Source: JAWXBG01 sp044375415
Lineage (GTDB): Bacteria > Bacteroidota > Bacteroidia > Flavobacteriales_D > Sanyastnellaceae
Assembly: GCA_044375415.1 (NCBI GenBank)
Contig: JBILMS010000001.1
Span: 62,001 to 126,000, forward strand
DNA: 64,000 bases
Direction: 5' to 3'
Below, piece by piece: positions 53,766-61,873 of this stretch; position 1 is the first letter of the stretch, and each line of letters opens with the position of its first letter. The position numbers and the translations under genes are program-made. A model generated the notes under the pieces. That model saw only the letters and a program-made list of their open reading frames with translations, searched no databases and was not told the origin of the DNA.

Positions 53766-54332
53766 ATGACGGCACAAAAAATCCTTGTTGATGGGCCTGA
53801 AAAACTTCTCTATTTCTCTGATCAATTTAGCTTTTTAAGTATTGAAGAACTTACTGCCTCTATTCCGTGGAGGCAAAATGAAATTCGCATTTTTGGCAAA
53901 ACTCATCCCGAACCTCGACTTACAGCTTGGTGTGGACCGGCCTATCAATATTCCAATATTCGTTGGGAAGAAACACCGTGGATCAAGGAGCTAGACTCTA
54001 TTCGCAAAACACTTATAGGAATAACGGGATTTGAATTTAATGCTGTATTGTGCAATCTCTATCGCGATGGCAACGATAGTATGGGTTGGCACAGCGACGA
54101 TGAAAAAGAAATAGATTCACATTTAATCGCATCCATATCATTGGGAGCCCCTCGAAATTTCAACTTTCGAAACAAAAAGGACAGAAAATCCGGATCTATC
54201 GAATTGGAACACGGATCTCTCCTACTCATGGAAGAATTTCAGGAAAACTGGCACCATAGCGTTCCGAAGAGTAAAAAAGTTGTAAATCCAAGAATGAACT
54301 TGACTTTTAGACGTATTGTAGCCAAAAAATGA
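53766..54332 (+). CDS. AlkB-like 2-oxoglutarate/Fe(II) dioxygenase
   Basis: 188 aa. DNA/RNA repair dioxygenase core: GFEFNAVLCNLYRDGNDSMG, then WHSDDEKEI with the iron HxD, ISLGAPRNFNFRN, LEHGSLLLMEE, NWHHSVPKSKKV with the second His and ending PRMNLTFRRI with the 2-oxoglutarate-binding Arg. Removes alkyl groups from 1-methyladenine and 3-methylcytosine. Shares the short gap (14 bp) with tatA and probably its transcript. Confidence 0.92.
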   Translation: MTAQKILVDGPEKLLYFSDQFSFLSIEELTASIPWRQNEIRIFGKTHPEPRLTAWCGPAYQYSNIRWEETPWIKELDSIRKTLIGITGFEFNAVLCNLYRDGNDSMGWHSDDEKEIDSHLIASISLGAPRNFNFRNKKDRKSGSIELEHGSLLLMEEFQENWHHSVPKSKKVVNPRMNLTFRRIVAKK

Positions 54333-54353
54333 CCTTAACCCCCCCTAAAGACC

Positions 54354-54361
54354 TAAATTTG
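54354..54361 (+). promoter_or_regulatory. panB: -7 box upstream of panB
   Basis: TAAATTTG, an exact TAnnTTTG match, 19 nt before the ATG at 54381. No clear -33 element. Confidence 0.45.
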
Positions 54362-54380
54362 GCGTTTCCCATCATTGCCC

Positions 54381-55196
54381 ATGTCTGTATCTAAAGATAT
54401 TCGTCGCGTTACAACCAATACCCTTCTGGAGATGAAACTTCGTGGGGAAAAGATATCCATGCTCACAGCGTACGACTTTTCCACAGCGAAAATTCTGGAT
54501 GCATCAGGAATTGATGTCTTATTGGTAGGTGATTCAGCTTCGAACGTTATGGCCGGTCATGAAACCACCTTGCCCATTACGTTAAACGAAATGATTTATC
54601 ATGCCAGCAGTGTTGTGCGAGCAGCAACACGATGTTTGGTTGTTGTGGATTTACCTTTTGGTTCATATCAAGGAAACTCAAAAGAGGCCTTGAACTCCAG
54701 CATCAGGATTATGAAGGAAAGCGGAGCACATGCCGTAAAAATGGAAGGCGGGCGCGAAATCAGAGAAAGTGTAGAGCGAATTTTAAGTGCAGGAATTCCG
54801 GTTATGGGCCACCTTGGCCTTACACCTCAGAGCATTTATAAATTCGGTACTTATCAAGTAAGAGCTAAAGAAGAGGAAGAAGCAGATCGTCTGAAACAAG
54901 ATGCAAAACTTCTGAGTGATAGTGGTTGTTTTGCCATTGTGCTCGAAAAAATTCCTGCAAGCCTTGCCACGGTGGTAGCCCAATCTATCGAAGCACCCGT
55001 TATCGGTATTGGTGCAGGTGGTGGTGTAGATGGTCAAGTGCTCGTGGTAAACGATATGATGGGAATAACACAGGAATTTAGTCCCCGATTTTTGAGAAGA
55101 TATTTGAATATGGGCGAGCAAATGAGCGGAGCTGTGAAGCAGTATATCACAGATGTGAAGTCGGGGGATTTCCCGAACGAGAAAGAGCAGTATTGA
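54381..55196 (+). CDS. panB: 3-methyl-2-oxobutanoate hydroxymethyltransferase
   Basis: 271 aa from the ATG at 54381 (MSVSKDIRRVTTNTLLEM); a TTG start at 54375 adds two residues. Motifs: MLTAYDFSTAKILDASGIDV, LLVGDSASNVMAGHETTLPI, VVVDLPFGSYQGNSKEALNS, AHAVKMEGG, GHLGLTPQS, IGIGAGGGVDGQVLVVNDMM. First committed step of pantothenate synthesis, adding a hydroxymethyl group from 5,10-methylenetetrahydrofolate. No other pan gene lies nearby. Confidence 0.97.
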   Translation: MSVSKDIRRVTTNTLLEMKLRGEKISMLTAYDFSTAKILDASGIDVLLVGDSASNVMAGHETTLPITLNEMIYHASSVVRAATRCLVVVDLPFGSYQGNSKEALNSSIRIMKESGAHAVKMEGGREIRESVERILSAGIPVMGHLGLTPQSIYKFGTYQVRAKEEEEADRLKQDAKLLSDSGCFAIVLEKIPASLATVVAQSIEAPVIGIGAGGGVDGQVLVVNDMMGITQEFSPRFLRRYLNMGEQMSGAVKQYITDVKSGDFPNEKEQY

Positions 55197-55308
55197 GGAA
55201 TTGATAACGAAGGGCAGCAATGTCCATTTTTTAATAAGTAGTATGGCACACGAAGAACAGTCAGCGCAGCGGCGAGCGTGGGTTCAAGCACCCAAAGAGC
55301 CCATTGTA

Positions 55309-56010
55309 ATGAGTACCGTTGAGAATCTGCGGATACTATACGAAGACAATCACATCATTGCCGTTAATAAGCGTAACAGCGACATTATTCAAAGCGACAT
55401 CAGCGGCGATACTACCTTATGTGAAGTGGTAAAGTCGTACGTGAAAGCGAAGTACAACAAATCCGGACTTGCATTCATTGGAACGGTTCATCGTCTCGAC
55501 AGGCCCGTGAGTGGCGTTATTCTTTATGCTCGCACTACAAAGGCTCTCAATCGTTTGTCGAATATGTTCAAATACCGCGAGGTGCAAAAAACATATTGGG
55601 CTGTAGTAAAAGGGAAACCGGAAAAAGATGAAGACACCATAGTCAACTACCTGATTAAAGATCACAATCAGAACAAGACATTTGCTCACAAAACACCCGC
55701 AGCCGATCGTAAAGAAAGTGAATTGAGCTACAAAATAATTGGTGAAGGAACACACTACACCTTTATCGAAGTATATCCCAAAACAGGCCGTCATCATCAA
55801 ATTAGAGCCACATTAAGCAGTCTGGGATGCCCCATTAAAGGGGACGTTAAGTATGGCAGTGCTCGAACCAATGAGAACGCTGCGATTCACTTGCATGCAA
55901 GACAAATTCAGTTTATACATCCAGTTAAAAAAACACCTATCACTATTGTAGCTCCTCCTCCGGAAGATGTACTTTGGGATGAGTTTTTGAGAAAATCATT
56001 AAACCCCTAA
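55309..56010 (+). CDS. RluA-family pseudouridine synthase
   Basis: 233 aa from the ATG at 55309 (MSTVENLRILYEDNHIIAVN); the open frame from 55201 (TTG) or 55243 adds a non-family, charged extension. Motifs: LYEDNHIIAVNKR, the catalytic-Asp motif HRLDRPVSG, YWAVVKGKP, and the C-terminal IEVYPKTGRHHQIRATLSSL GCPIKGDVKYG. No S4 domain, as in several Bacteroidota members. Target RNA site unknown. Confidence 0.9.
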   Translation: MSTVENLRILYEDNHIIAVNKRNSDIIQSDISGDTTLCEVVKSYVKAKYNKSGLAFIGTVHRLDRPVSGVILYARTTKALNRLSNMFKYREVQKTYWAVVKGKPEKDEDTIVNYLIKDHNQNKTFAHKTPAADRKESELSYKIIGEGTHYTFIEVYPKTGRHHQIRATLSSLGCPIKGDVKYGSARTNENAAIHLHARQIQFIHPVKKTPITIVAPPPEDVLWDEFLRKSLNP

Positions 56011-56091
56011 AAAATAGACTGTGTTTCAAGTCACACGGCGAAAGGTAGGTTCTAACTATTTTCGCCCCCATTAGAAAAAACAAGCAAAGAA

Positions 56092-57042
56092 ATGAACGAA
56101 GCCAAAGAAAAAGTTAATTGTCTTATTGTAGGAAGTGGTCCTGCAGGATATACCGCCGCTATCTATGCCGCGCGTGCTGATATGAAACCGATCATGTACG
56201 AAGGAATACAGCCCGGAGGTCAATTAATGGAAACAACTGAAGTGGATAATTTCCCGGGGTATCCTCAAGGAATTAAAGGTCCGGAAATGATGGAGGACCT
56301 AAAAAATCAGGCTACCCGTTTTGGTACCGACATACGCGCCGGATGGATCACCAAAGTAGATTTTAGCGGTCCTGTGCATGTGTTAGAAATAGACAATGGA
56401 AAACACACCATCGCTGCAGATGCGGTTATCATTGCTACCGGTGCTTCAGCCAAATGGTTAGGATTGCCCAATGAAACACGTTTGCGCAACAATGCGGGTG
56501 GAGTAAGTGCTTGTGCCGTTTGCGACGGATTTTTCTATCGTGGACAAGACGTCGCGATTGTCGGAGCCGGCGATACGGCTGCGGAAGAAGCGACCTACTT
56601 AGCCAAACTTTGCAAGAAAGTTTACATGCTTGTTCGCAGCGATAAAATGCGTGCTTCCAAAGCCATGCAGCACCGAGTGGAAAACACGGCCAATATTGAG
56701 ATACTATGGAACTCGGAAACAGAAGATATTTTAGGTGATCAGGGTGTAGAGGGAATTCGTGTGAAAAACCGCCTCACGGGTGAACTAAAAGATTACGCAG
56801 TAACCGGATTTTTCGTAGCTATTGGTCATAAGCCTAATACAGATGTATTTAAACCTTGGATCAATACAGATGAACAAGGTTACATTGTAAACACTCCCGG
56901 CACCTCGAAAACAAATGTTGAAGGTGTATTTGTTTCAGGCGATGCTGCCGATAAAGTATATCGTCAGGCTATCACTGCTGCGGGTACAGGATGTATGGCT
57001 GCCTTGGATGCTGAAAGATACCTTGCCTCCAAAGGTCATTAA
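56092..57042 (+). CDS. trxB: Thioredoxin-disulfide reductase
   Basis: 316 aa. FAD-binding GSGPAGYTAAIYAARADM, GGQLMETTEVDNFPG, redox-active CAVCDG, NADPH-binding GAGDTAAEEATYLAKLC and C-terminal FVSGDAADKVYRQAITAAGT GC. Keeps thioredoxin reduced with NADPH. A TATTTTCG (one mismatch to the -7 box) lies upstream. Ends in a short tail with no thioredoxin fusion. Confidence 0.96.
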   Translation: MNEAKEKVNCLIVGSGPAGYTAAIYAARADMKPIMYEGIQPGGQLMETTEVDNFPGYPQGIKGPEMMEDLKNQATRFGTDIRAGWITKVDFSGPVHVLEIDNGKHTIAADAVIIATGASAKWLGLPNETRLRNNAGGVSACAVCDGFFYRGQDVAIVGAGDTAAEEATYLAKLCKKVYMLVRSDKMRASKAMQHRVENTANIEILWNSETEDILGDQGVEGIRVKNRLTGELKDYAVTGFFVAIGHKPNTDVFKPWINTDEQGYIVNTPGTSKTNVEGVFVSGDAADKVYRQAITAAGTGCMAALDAERYLASKGH

Positions 57043-57086
57043 GTTTTCGATCTGTAAAGTGGTCCTGTTTTTGAAATAGACATAAC

Positions 57087-57791
57087 ATGCTCCACCTTTT
57101 GCAAATAGCTTTTATTTCTTGCCTGCTGAATAACTCGGCACATGAGAGTATTGTGCTTACGAAAGAAGAACTTCTTGGGAAATTCGATCCGCCAAAACAT
57201 GAAAGTTTTTCTTTGATTGAATGCACATTAACATCTAAAACCGGAATTTACTTGCGCACGGAGGTCTATGAGCAAGTAAAAAAAATGGCGGAGGCTGCGA
57301 AAAAAGAAGGGGTTGTGCTCAGTGTTTTGTCGGCCACTCGCAATTATGATTATCAAAAAGGTATTTGGGAAAGGAAGTGGAATGGCGCGAAATACAAGGG
57401 TTGGAAGGATGCTGACATCGCTTCGGACATTTTGAAATACAGTTCGATGCCCGGAACGAGCAGGCATCATTGGGGAACTGATCTCGATTTTAATTCGGTT
57501 GAGCCTTCCTACTTCAAAACCGGAAATGGTAAAAAGGTGTACGATTGGCTTCAGAAAAATGCAGCTTCCTTTGGCTTCTATCAAACCTACACCTCCAAAG
57601 AAAATGGAAGAACCGGATACAATGAAGAAGCTTGGCATTGGAGTTATCTTCCTCTTGCCAAAGACTTTTTGACACAGTACAATCAACTGATTTCATATAC
57701 CGACTTCTCAGGATTCAAAGGTTCAGCTACGGCGAAAGAGTTGAATGTTATCGAAGTTTATGTGAATGGGATTGAGAAAGCTTTAAAATAA
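57087..57791 (+). CDS. VanY-type D-Ala-D-Ala carboxypeptidase family protein
   Basis: 234 aa. N-terminal hydrophobic signal (MLHLLQIAFISCLLNNSA). Catalytic core of peptidase M15B: VLSVLSATRNYDYQKGIWER, PGTSRHHWGTDLDFNS (zinc His and Asp) and NEEAWHWSYLP (Glu, His). Trims stem peptides of peptidoglycan in the periplasm. Located 44 bp after trxB and convergent with the tRNA gene. Confidence 0.85.
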   Translation: MLHLLQIAFISCLLNNSAHESIVLTKEELLGKFDPPKHESFSLIECTLTSKTGIYLRTEVYEQVKKMAEAAKKEGVVLSVLSATRNYDYQKGIWERKWNGAKYKGWKDADIASDILKYSSMPGTSRHHWGTDLDFNSVEPSYFKTGNGKKVYDWLQKNAASFGFYQTYTSKENGRTGYNEEAWHWSYLPLAKDFLTQYNQLISYTDFSGFKGSATAKELNVIEVYVNGIEKALK

Positions 57792-57792
57792 A

Positions 57793-57821
57793 AAATCCCC
57801 TCGGCAGTGCCAAGGGGACTT
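57793..57821. terminator. Terminator shared by the VanY gene and tRNA-His
   Basis: CCCCT (57797-57801) pairs with AGGGG (57813-57817), extended by GGC/GCC in the loop; flanked by AAAAAT on the left, so the T-tract serves the minus-strand tRNA transcript, and by ACTTT on the right. Confidence 0.6.
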
Positions 57822-57899
57822 TGGGGTGGCTTATGGGGTTCGAACCCACGACCCTCGGTACCACAAACCGATGCTCTAACCAGCTGAGCTAAAGCCACC
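57822..57899 (-). tRNA. tRNA-His (anticodon GTG)
   Basis: Read on the minus strand: acceptor GTGGCTT / AAGCCAC, D-stem GCTC/GAGC, anticodon stem TCGGT/ACCGA with the loop TTGTGGT (anticodon GTG), T-arm GTGGG TTCGAAC CCCAT. The extra 5' G opposite discriminator C73 (G-1:C73) is specific for histidine. The 3' CCA is encoded. Confidence 0.95.
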
Positions 57900-57968
57900 A
57901 TTTTTCCCTTTTCGGGGGTGCAAAGAAAATACTATTCCTTCAATTCTACAAGATCAATCTTTACAGTA

Positions 57969-57998
57969 TTCGCAAAACACGCTCGGGCCGTACATTTG
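57969..57998 (+). promoter_or_regulatory. Promoter of the glycosyltransferase gene
   Basis: TACATTTG at 57991-57998 matches TAnnTTTG exactly; TTCG at 57969-57972, 18 nt upstream, is one base off the -33 TTTG. The box lies 30 nt before the ATG at 58029. Confidence 0.5.
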
Positions 57999-58028
57999 CC
58001 TGTAATGATAACGTCGAAAGACTCATTA

Positions 58029-59177
58029 ATGGTCCTCTTTACCTCGAGCTGGTATCCTTCACCAAAAGACCCTGTATTAGGCAATTTTGTACGTCGTCAC
58101 GCCGAAGCAGTAGCCACCAAACACACGGTATGGCTCATTTATGTGACTTCAGCGAATTCAAAAACACCAAAAGAAAAATTCAGTTATGAGCTAGTCAATG
58201 GGGTGCATACAGTTATTTGCTATTATGCCAAATCAGGGTTTTCCACTTGGAATCGATGGCGCGCTTTCAAAAAAGGAATTCATTATATAGAGAAACAAAG
58301 TCAAAAACCATTCGACATCATTCACCATAATGTCTTTTGGCCGGACGTATGGCAAGCTTTGCGACTAAGCAAGAAGTGGAGAATTCCCTTTATTGTTACT
58401 GAACATTGGACCGGCTTTGATATCGCCGAACGGGGTGTACCCGCCAATAGGGTCTTGCGAATGTCGAAGTGGGCTGCACAAAAGGCTTCTTTCATTTGTC
58501 CGGTGACCGAAAATCTTGCTCAATCAATGAAAAAATTAGGCTTGAGTAAAAACAATGAGTCGAAATACAGGGTGGTGACCAACGTAGTTGATACCGATTT
58601 TTTTATTCCGAACCCAACTAAAAATCAAAATACAAGACGTTTTCTCCACCTATCCAATTTACTCGACCCACACAAAAATGTAAGCGGTATACTTCGGGTT
58701 TGGAAAAAAGTGACTGAAACATATTTAAACGTTCAACTCACTGTAGCAGGTGATGGACCTTTGGAGGAGCACCGCCTCTATGCACGAGAGCTGAATATAC
58801 CCGAAGAAACGATTCAATTCATGGGTACAATTCCATCGGCAGAAGTTCTGAAACAAATGCAAGAATCTCATGTCTTAGTCCTCTTCAGTAATTACGAGAA
58901 TTTCCCATGTGTGATCTCTGAGGCATATAGTACCGGACTCCCCGTTATAGCAACAGATGTCGGAGGAATACGGGAGCATCTCAAGTCTGAACAGGGCTAT
59001 CTAATTCCAAAACGCGACGAACAAGCGCTATACATGGTGATCGAGCAATGTATGAATCAAGCTAATCGGTTTAATGCCACACAACTTCGGGATTATGCAT
59101 TAAAGGAATTTAGTGTAAAGAGCATTCAAGAACAATTTACTACTTTGTACAACGAAGCTATTCATAAAAAAAGGTGA
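58029..59177 (+). CDS. Family 4-like glycosyltransferase
   Basis: 382 aa from the ATG at 58029 (MVLFTSSWYPSPKDPVLGNF, the usual start for this clade); the longer frame from GTG 57918 covers the promoter region. N-terminal acceptor-binding half includes GNFVRRHAEAVATKHTV and HHNVFWPDVW; C-terminal donor half has the E-x7-E-like ISEAYSTGLPVIATDVGGIREH. GT-B fold, retaining. Overlaps the flippase gene by 4 bp (GTGA). Function in surface polysaccharide assembly is likely; sugar unknown. Confidence 0.88.
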   Translation: MVLFTSSWYPSPKDPVLGNFVRRHAEAVATKHTVWLIYVTSANSKTPKEKFSYELVNGVHTVICYYAKSGFSTWNRWRAFKKGIHYIEKQSQKPFDIIHHNVFWPDVWQALRLSKKWRIPFIVTEHWTGFDIAERGVPANRVLRMSKWAAQKASFICPVTENLAQSMKKLGLSKNNESKYRVVTNVVDTDFFIPNPTKNQNTRRFLHLSNLLDPHKNVSGILRVWKKVTETYLNVQLTVAGDGPLEEHRLYARELNIPEETIQFMGTIPSAEVLKQMQESHVLVLFSNYENFPCVISEAYSTGLPVIATDVGGIREHLKSEQGYLIPKRDEQALYMVIEQCMNQANRFNATQLRDYALKEFSVKSIQEQFTTLYNEAIHKKR

Positions 59178-60412
59178 TTAAGAATATCCTCAGTTCCTTT
59201 GGAGCAAAACTCGTTGTCTTAGTTGCTACTCTCGGGGTAGTCATGTTGAACACGCGTTATCTCGGACAAGAAGGACAGGGTGAAGCTTCACTAATTAATT
59301 TAGGAATTCTGATTATCGTTTCATTTAGCAGCATTATTGGTGGAGGCGTTTTGGTCTTTCTTCTTCCTCGTATAGGCGCAAAAGCGGTGGTAGGTCCTGC
59401 TTTGCTTTGGGCAAGCTTCTGTGCCCTTCTCGGATTTCCACTACTATGGCTTTTTGGATTTCTTGACTCCACATTACTCATTCACGTTTGTTTTCTTGGT
59501 TTATTTCAATCTTTATTTTTCTTTCTTCATCAGATCGTTCTTTCCAAAGAAAAAATTCTCACTTATAATTTTTTGATTTCGGTACAATTGATTTCACTCT
59601 TGATTTCACTCGCCGTATTTTATATCCTCCTTGGTTTACCGGAAATTTTCTCCTTTATCCTTTCCCTTTACATTTCTTTTGGAGCAACCGTTATTTTGAG
59701 TTTAATCGTCTGTCGAAAATGGCTCGATGATGGAGAAAATAAACCATGGAATAAAACTTTTGCAGATATATTTCCATTGGGTTTGTACTCTCAAGGTGGA
59801 AATATTCTTCATCTCTTTAACCTCCGCTTTTCCCTGATTTTTCTTGAAAAAATGAGTTCACTTTTTTACGTCGGCATATTCTCTCTTGTGCTGTACGCAG
59901 CAGAAGCCATTTGGAATATTGGAAAAAGTATGAGCATCGTTTTAGGTTCAAGGTTATCGAATACAGATAATCATGTGTACCGAAAACAATTGACTTTATC
60001 GATGATTAAACTATCCTTTTGGTTCACTTTTCCGTTAGTGATTATTGCTGCATTTTTACCTGATTCGTTTTATCAAATTATTTTCGGACGCGACCTTGAG
60101 GGACTTCATAGAGCATTACTCATTGTATCTCCTATGATTCTTTTGCACGCATGTACAATGATTGTTAGTCATTACTTCTCCGGCACCGGCAATCATCGAC
60201 ACAACATGTGGGGTTCTGCTATTGGACTTGTCCTTGGATTAATTTCCGTTTTTATTCTTATGGACGACTATGGTCTTGAAGGAGCATCTATCTCATTTTC
60301 CATGGCCCTACTTGGCAATTTTATTTACCATTTGATCACATTTAGGCGATTAGAAAAAGTGACGTTCCAAGACTTGAAACTTCACAAAAGTGATTTTGAA
60401 AATCTGCGTTAG
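59174..60412 (+). CDS. Oligosaccharide flippase (Wzx-like, polysaccharide export)
   Basis: 412 aa with about 12 TM segments and GTG start overlapping the previous stop (GTGA), a translational-coupling arrangement. Begins IKNILSSFGAKLVVLVATLG and NTRYLGQEGQGEASLINLGI, both typical of Wzx/MATE-like flippases that move undecaprenyl-linked sugars across the inner membrane. No polymerase (Wzy) or ligase gene in the window; the 58029 glycosyltransferase is its partner. Ends 4 bp into the convergent bshB1. Confidence 0.87.
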   Translation: MIKNILSSFGAKLVVLVATLGVVMLNTRYLGQEGQGEASLINLGILIIVSFSSIIGGGVLVFLLPRIGAKAVVGPALLWASFCALLGFPLLWLFGFLDSTLLIHVCFLGLFQSLFFFLHQIVLSKEKILTYNFLISVQLISLLISLAVFYILLGLPEIFSFILSLYISFGATVILSLIVCRKWLDDGENKPWNKTFADIFPLGLYSQGGNILHLFNLRFSLIFLEKMSSLFYVGIFSLVLYAAEAIWNIGKSMSIVLGSRLSNTDNHVYRKQLTLSMIKLSFWFTFPLVIIAAFLPDSFYQIIFGRDLEGLHRALLIVSPMILLHACTMIVSHYFSGTGNHRHNMWGSAIGLVLGLISVFILMDDYGLEGASISFSMALLGNFIYHLITFRRLEKVTFQDLKLHKSDFENLR

Positions 60413-61131
60413 ACTAGATCAAAAAAATCTTTGACTCCGATTCTTCGGGCTGAAACAAAACCTTCTGCTAGAGTCATTCCTGCTGCTCTACCCAATTCGC
60501 GAGCACGTGAATTCAAAAAATCAAAAAAATCTTCTCCGGAAATAGGTGTTCGCGGTTCTTGTGACGATGGGTCAAAAAATTGAGAGCTGTAACATTTAAG
60601 CGCTTCTACTTTCTGATCCCAAACACTTGTAATATCCATAACAAAATCCGGCTCGTGATAATAATCCTGAATGAAGTGATACACCGCAGTGGGTCTCCAC
60701 GCTTCTTGAATAACTCCATTCGAAGTCGTTTCTAGTTTCGATAGACCGGAATAAAAACAAGACTCAACAACCAATTCAGCGCCTTTCCCATGATCCGGGT
60801 GCCTATCCGACTTAGAATTCGTAAGAACAATTTTCGGACGATATCGGCGCAAACATTCAATGACTTTTAAACGGGTCGCGTGGTCATTTTGAAAAGAACC
60901 ATCGCCCAGGTTTAGATTTTCGCGAATGGTAAGGCCCATATAAGTTGAAGCATTCTTTGCTTCTTCGATACGCAGGAGTCCGGAACCCCGAGTACCCAAT
61001 TCACCCATGGTTAGATCGACAATCCCCACCTTGTATCCTTTCCGAATACATTGTATTAAAGTCCCTGCGGCCGAAATTTCAGCATCGTCGGGATGAGCAC
61101 ATAATACCAATATATCGAGTTGTTCCGGCAT
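60409..61131 (-). CDS. bshB1: Bacillithiol biosynthesis deacetylase BshB1
   Basis: 240 aa. PIG-L-type zinc deacetylase: LCAHPDDAEISAAGTLIQ with metal His and Asp, VDLTMGELGTRGSG, NLGDGSF, TNSKSDRHPDHGKGAELV with the third zinc His, and a C-terminal RISYGESFYT-like FVSARRIGVKDFFD. Removes the acetyl group from GlcNAc-malate, second step of bacillithiol synthesis. Starts 1 bp after the GPx-like gene stop, so the two form an operon. Confidence 0.92.
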   Translation of the reverse strand: MPEQLDILVLCAHPDDAEISAAGTLIQCIRKGYKVGIVDLTMGELGTRGSGLLRIEEAKNASTYMGLTIRENLNLGDGSFQNDHATRLKVIECLRRYRPKIVLTNSKSDRHPDHGKGAELVVESCFYSGLSKLETTSNGVIQEAWRPTAVYHFIQDYYHEPDFVMDITSVWDQKVEALKCYSSQFFDPSSQEPRTPISGEDFFDFLNSRARELGRAAGMTLAEGFVSARRIGVKDFFDLV

Positions 61132-61132
61132 A

Positions 61133-61624
61133 TTAAAACAGTAGAGTCTGTGAAATCCAATTTACGATATCCTTGTGTTGTGGTTCCATAACTGTAGAAA
61201 AGACTTGGGCTAATCGCCCGGTTTCGTCAATTCCAAACTTCTGAAAATTCCAGGTAACAGGATAATCTCCTACTCCGTTTTCGGACTTCAATTGAAGCCA
61301 TTTAAACAGTGGATGTACCTCAGGGCCTAGGATTGCTACCTTTTCAGTCAGCGTAAAACTGACTTCGAAATTCCTTTGGCAAAATTCCAAGATTTCTTGT
61401 TCAGAACCCGGTTCCTGTCCTCCAAAATCGTTGCAAGGCACGCCAATCACCTCAAATTCAAGACCTTTATAATCTCGATACAACTGTTCTAGTCCGGCGA
61501 GTTGGTGGGTATAACCACATTCGGAGGCCGTATTGAAGAGGAGTACTTTCTTGTTTTTAAAGCGATTCCAGTCTAGGAAATCCCCCTGAATGGTGCGAAT
61601 TTCAAAGTCATATAAACATTTCAT
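61133..61624 (-). CDS. Glutathione-peroxidase-fold thiol peroxidase
   Basis: 163 aa. GPx fold with peroxidatic Cys36 in NTASECGYT, Gln in PCNDFGGQEPG and Trp-Asn in TWNFQKFGID; a Cys-type, not selenocysteine-type, enzyme. A second Cys in EFCQRNF at the usual CXXC/alpha-2 region could be the resolving Cys. Bacterial members usually use thioredoxin. Directly upstream of bshB1, in the same operon, which hints at a bacillithiol connection. Confidence 0.9.
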   Translation of the reverse strand: MKCLYDFEIRTIQGDFLDWNRFKNKKVLLFNTASECGYTHQLAGLEQLYRDYKGLEFEVIGVPCNDFGGQEPGSEQEILEFCQRNFEVSFTLTEKVAILGPEVHPLFKWLQLKSENGVGDYPVTWNFQKFGIDETGRLAQVFSTVMEPQHKDIVNWISQTLLF

Positions 61625-61648
61625 AAGTCAGTAGCATTACAATGATGG

Positions 61649-61682
61649 CAAAGGTAGATAAAGTATAAACGGTTCTTGGCAA
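61649..61682 (-). promoter_or_regulatory. Promoter of the GPx-bshB1 operon (TTG-N23-TACCTTTG)
   Basis: On the minus strand TTG (CAA at 61680-61682) and TACCTTTG (CAAAGGTA at 61649-61656) spaced 23 nt; the -7 box ends 24 nt before the ATG at 61624. The rest of the 249-nt gap 61625-61873 holds only this and the promoter at 61841. Confidence 0.55.
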
Positions 61683-61840
61683 GTCAATGTTCACTGAGAC
61701 TTCAAGAATGACCTCTCCGTGTATTCCCATTCAACGGGCACTTAAGGGCATATGTCGACTGAAAACGAATGTTGGTAGAATATGAGTTAACCATAGTCAA
61801 TAGTTTAACGTTTCGTTGACAAGTTTTAGAACCTCAAGGA

Positions 61841-61870
61841 TTGTACAAGTGAATCATAATAGTAATTTCG
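61841..61870 (+). promoter_or_regulatory. Promoter of the M23-LysM gene (TTG-N19-TAATTTCG)
   Basis: TTG at 61841-61843 and TAATTTCG at 61863-61870 (one mismatch to TAnnTTTG), 19 nt apart. The box ends 3 nt before the ATG at 61874, so the mRNA is probably leaderless. Confidence 0.45.
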
Positions 61871-61873
61871 CCA

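Noticed and set aside
55201..55308. TTG or upstream ATG start of the RluA-like gene
   Set aside because: Added residues are charged and do not fit the family start; ATG 55309 gives the expected length.
57918..58028. GTG start for the glycosyltransferase
   Set aside because: The extra 37 residues cover the promoter region and are not part of the family N-terminus.
58029..59177. BshA (first bacillithiol enzyme) identity for the glycosyltransferase near bshB1
   Set aside because: BshA has a distinct N-terminus (GIVCYPSVGGSG type); this one starts MVLFTSSWYP and is coupled to a flippase.
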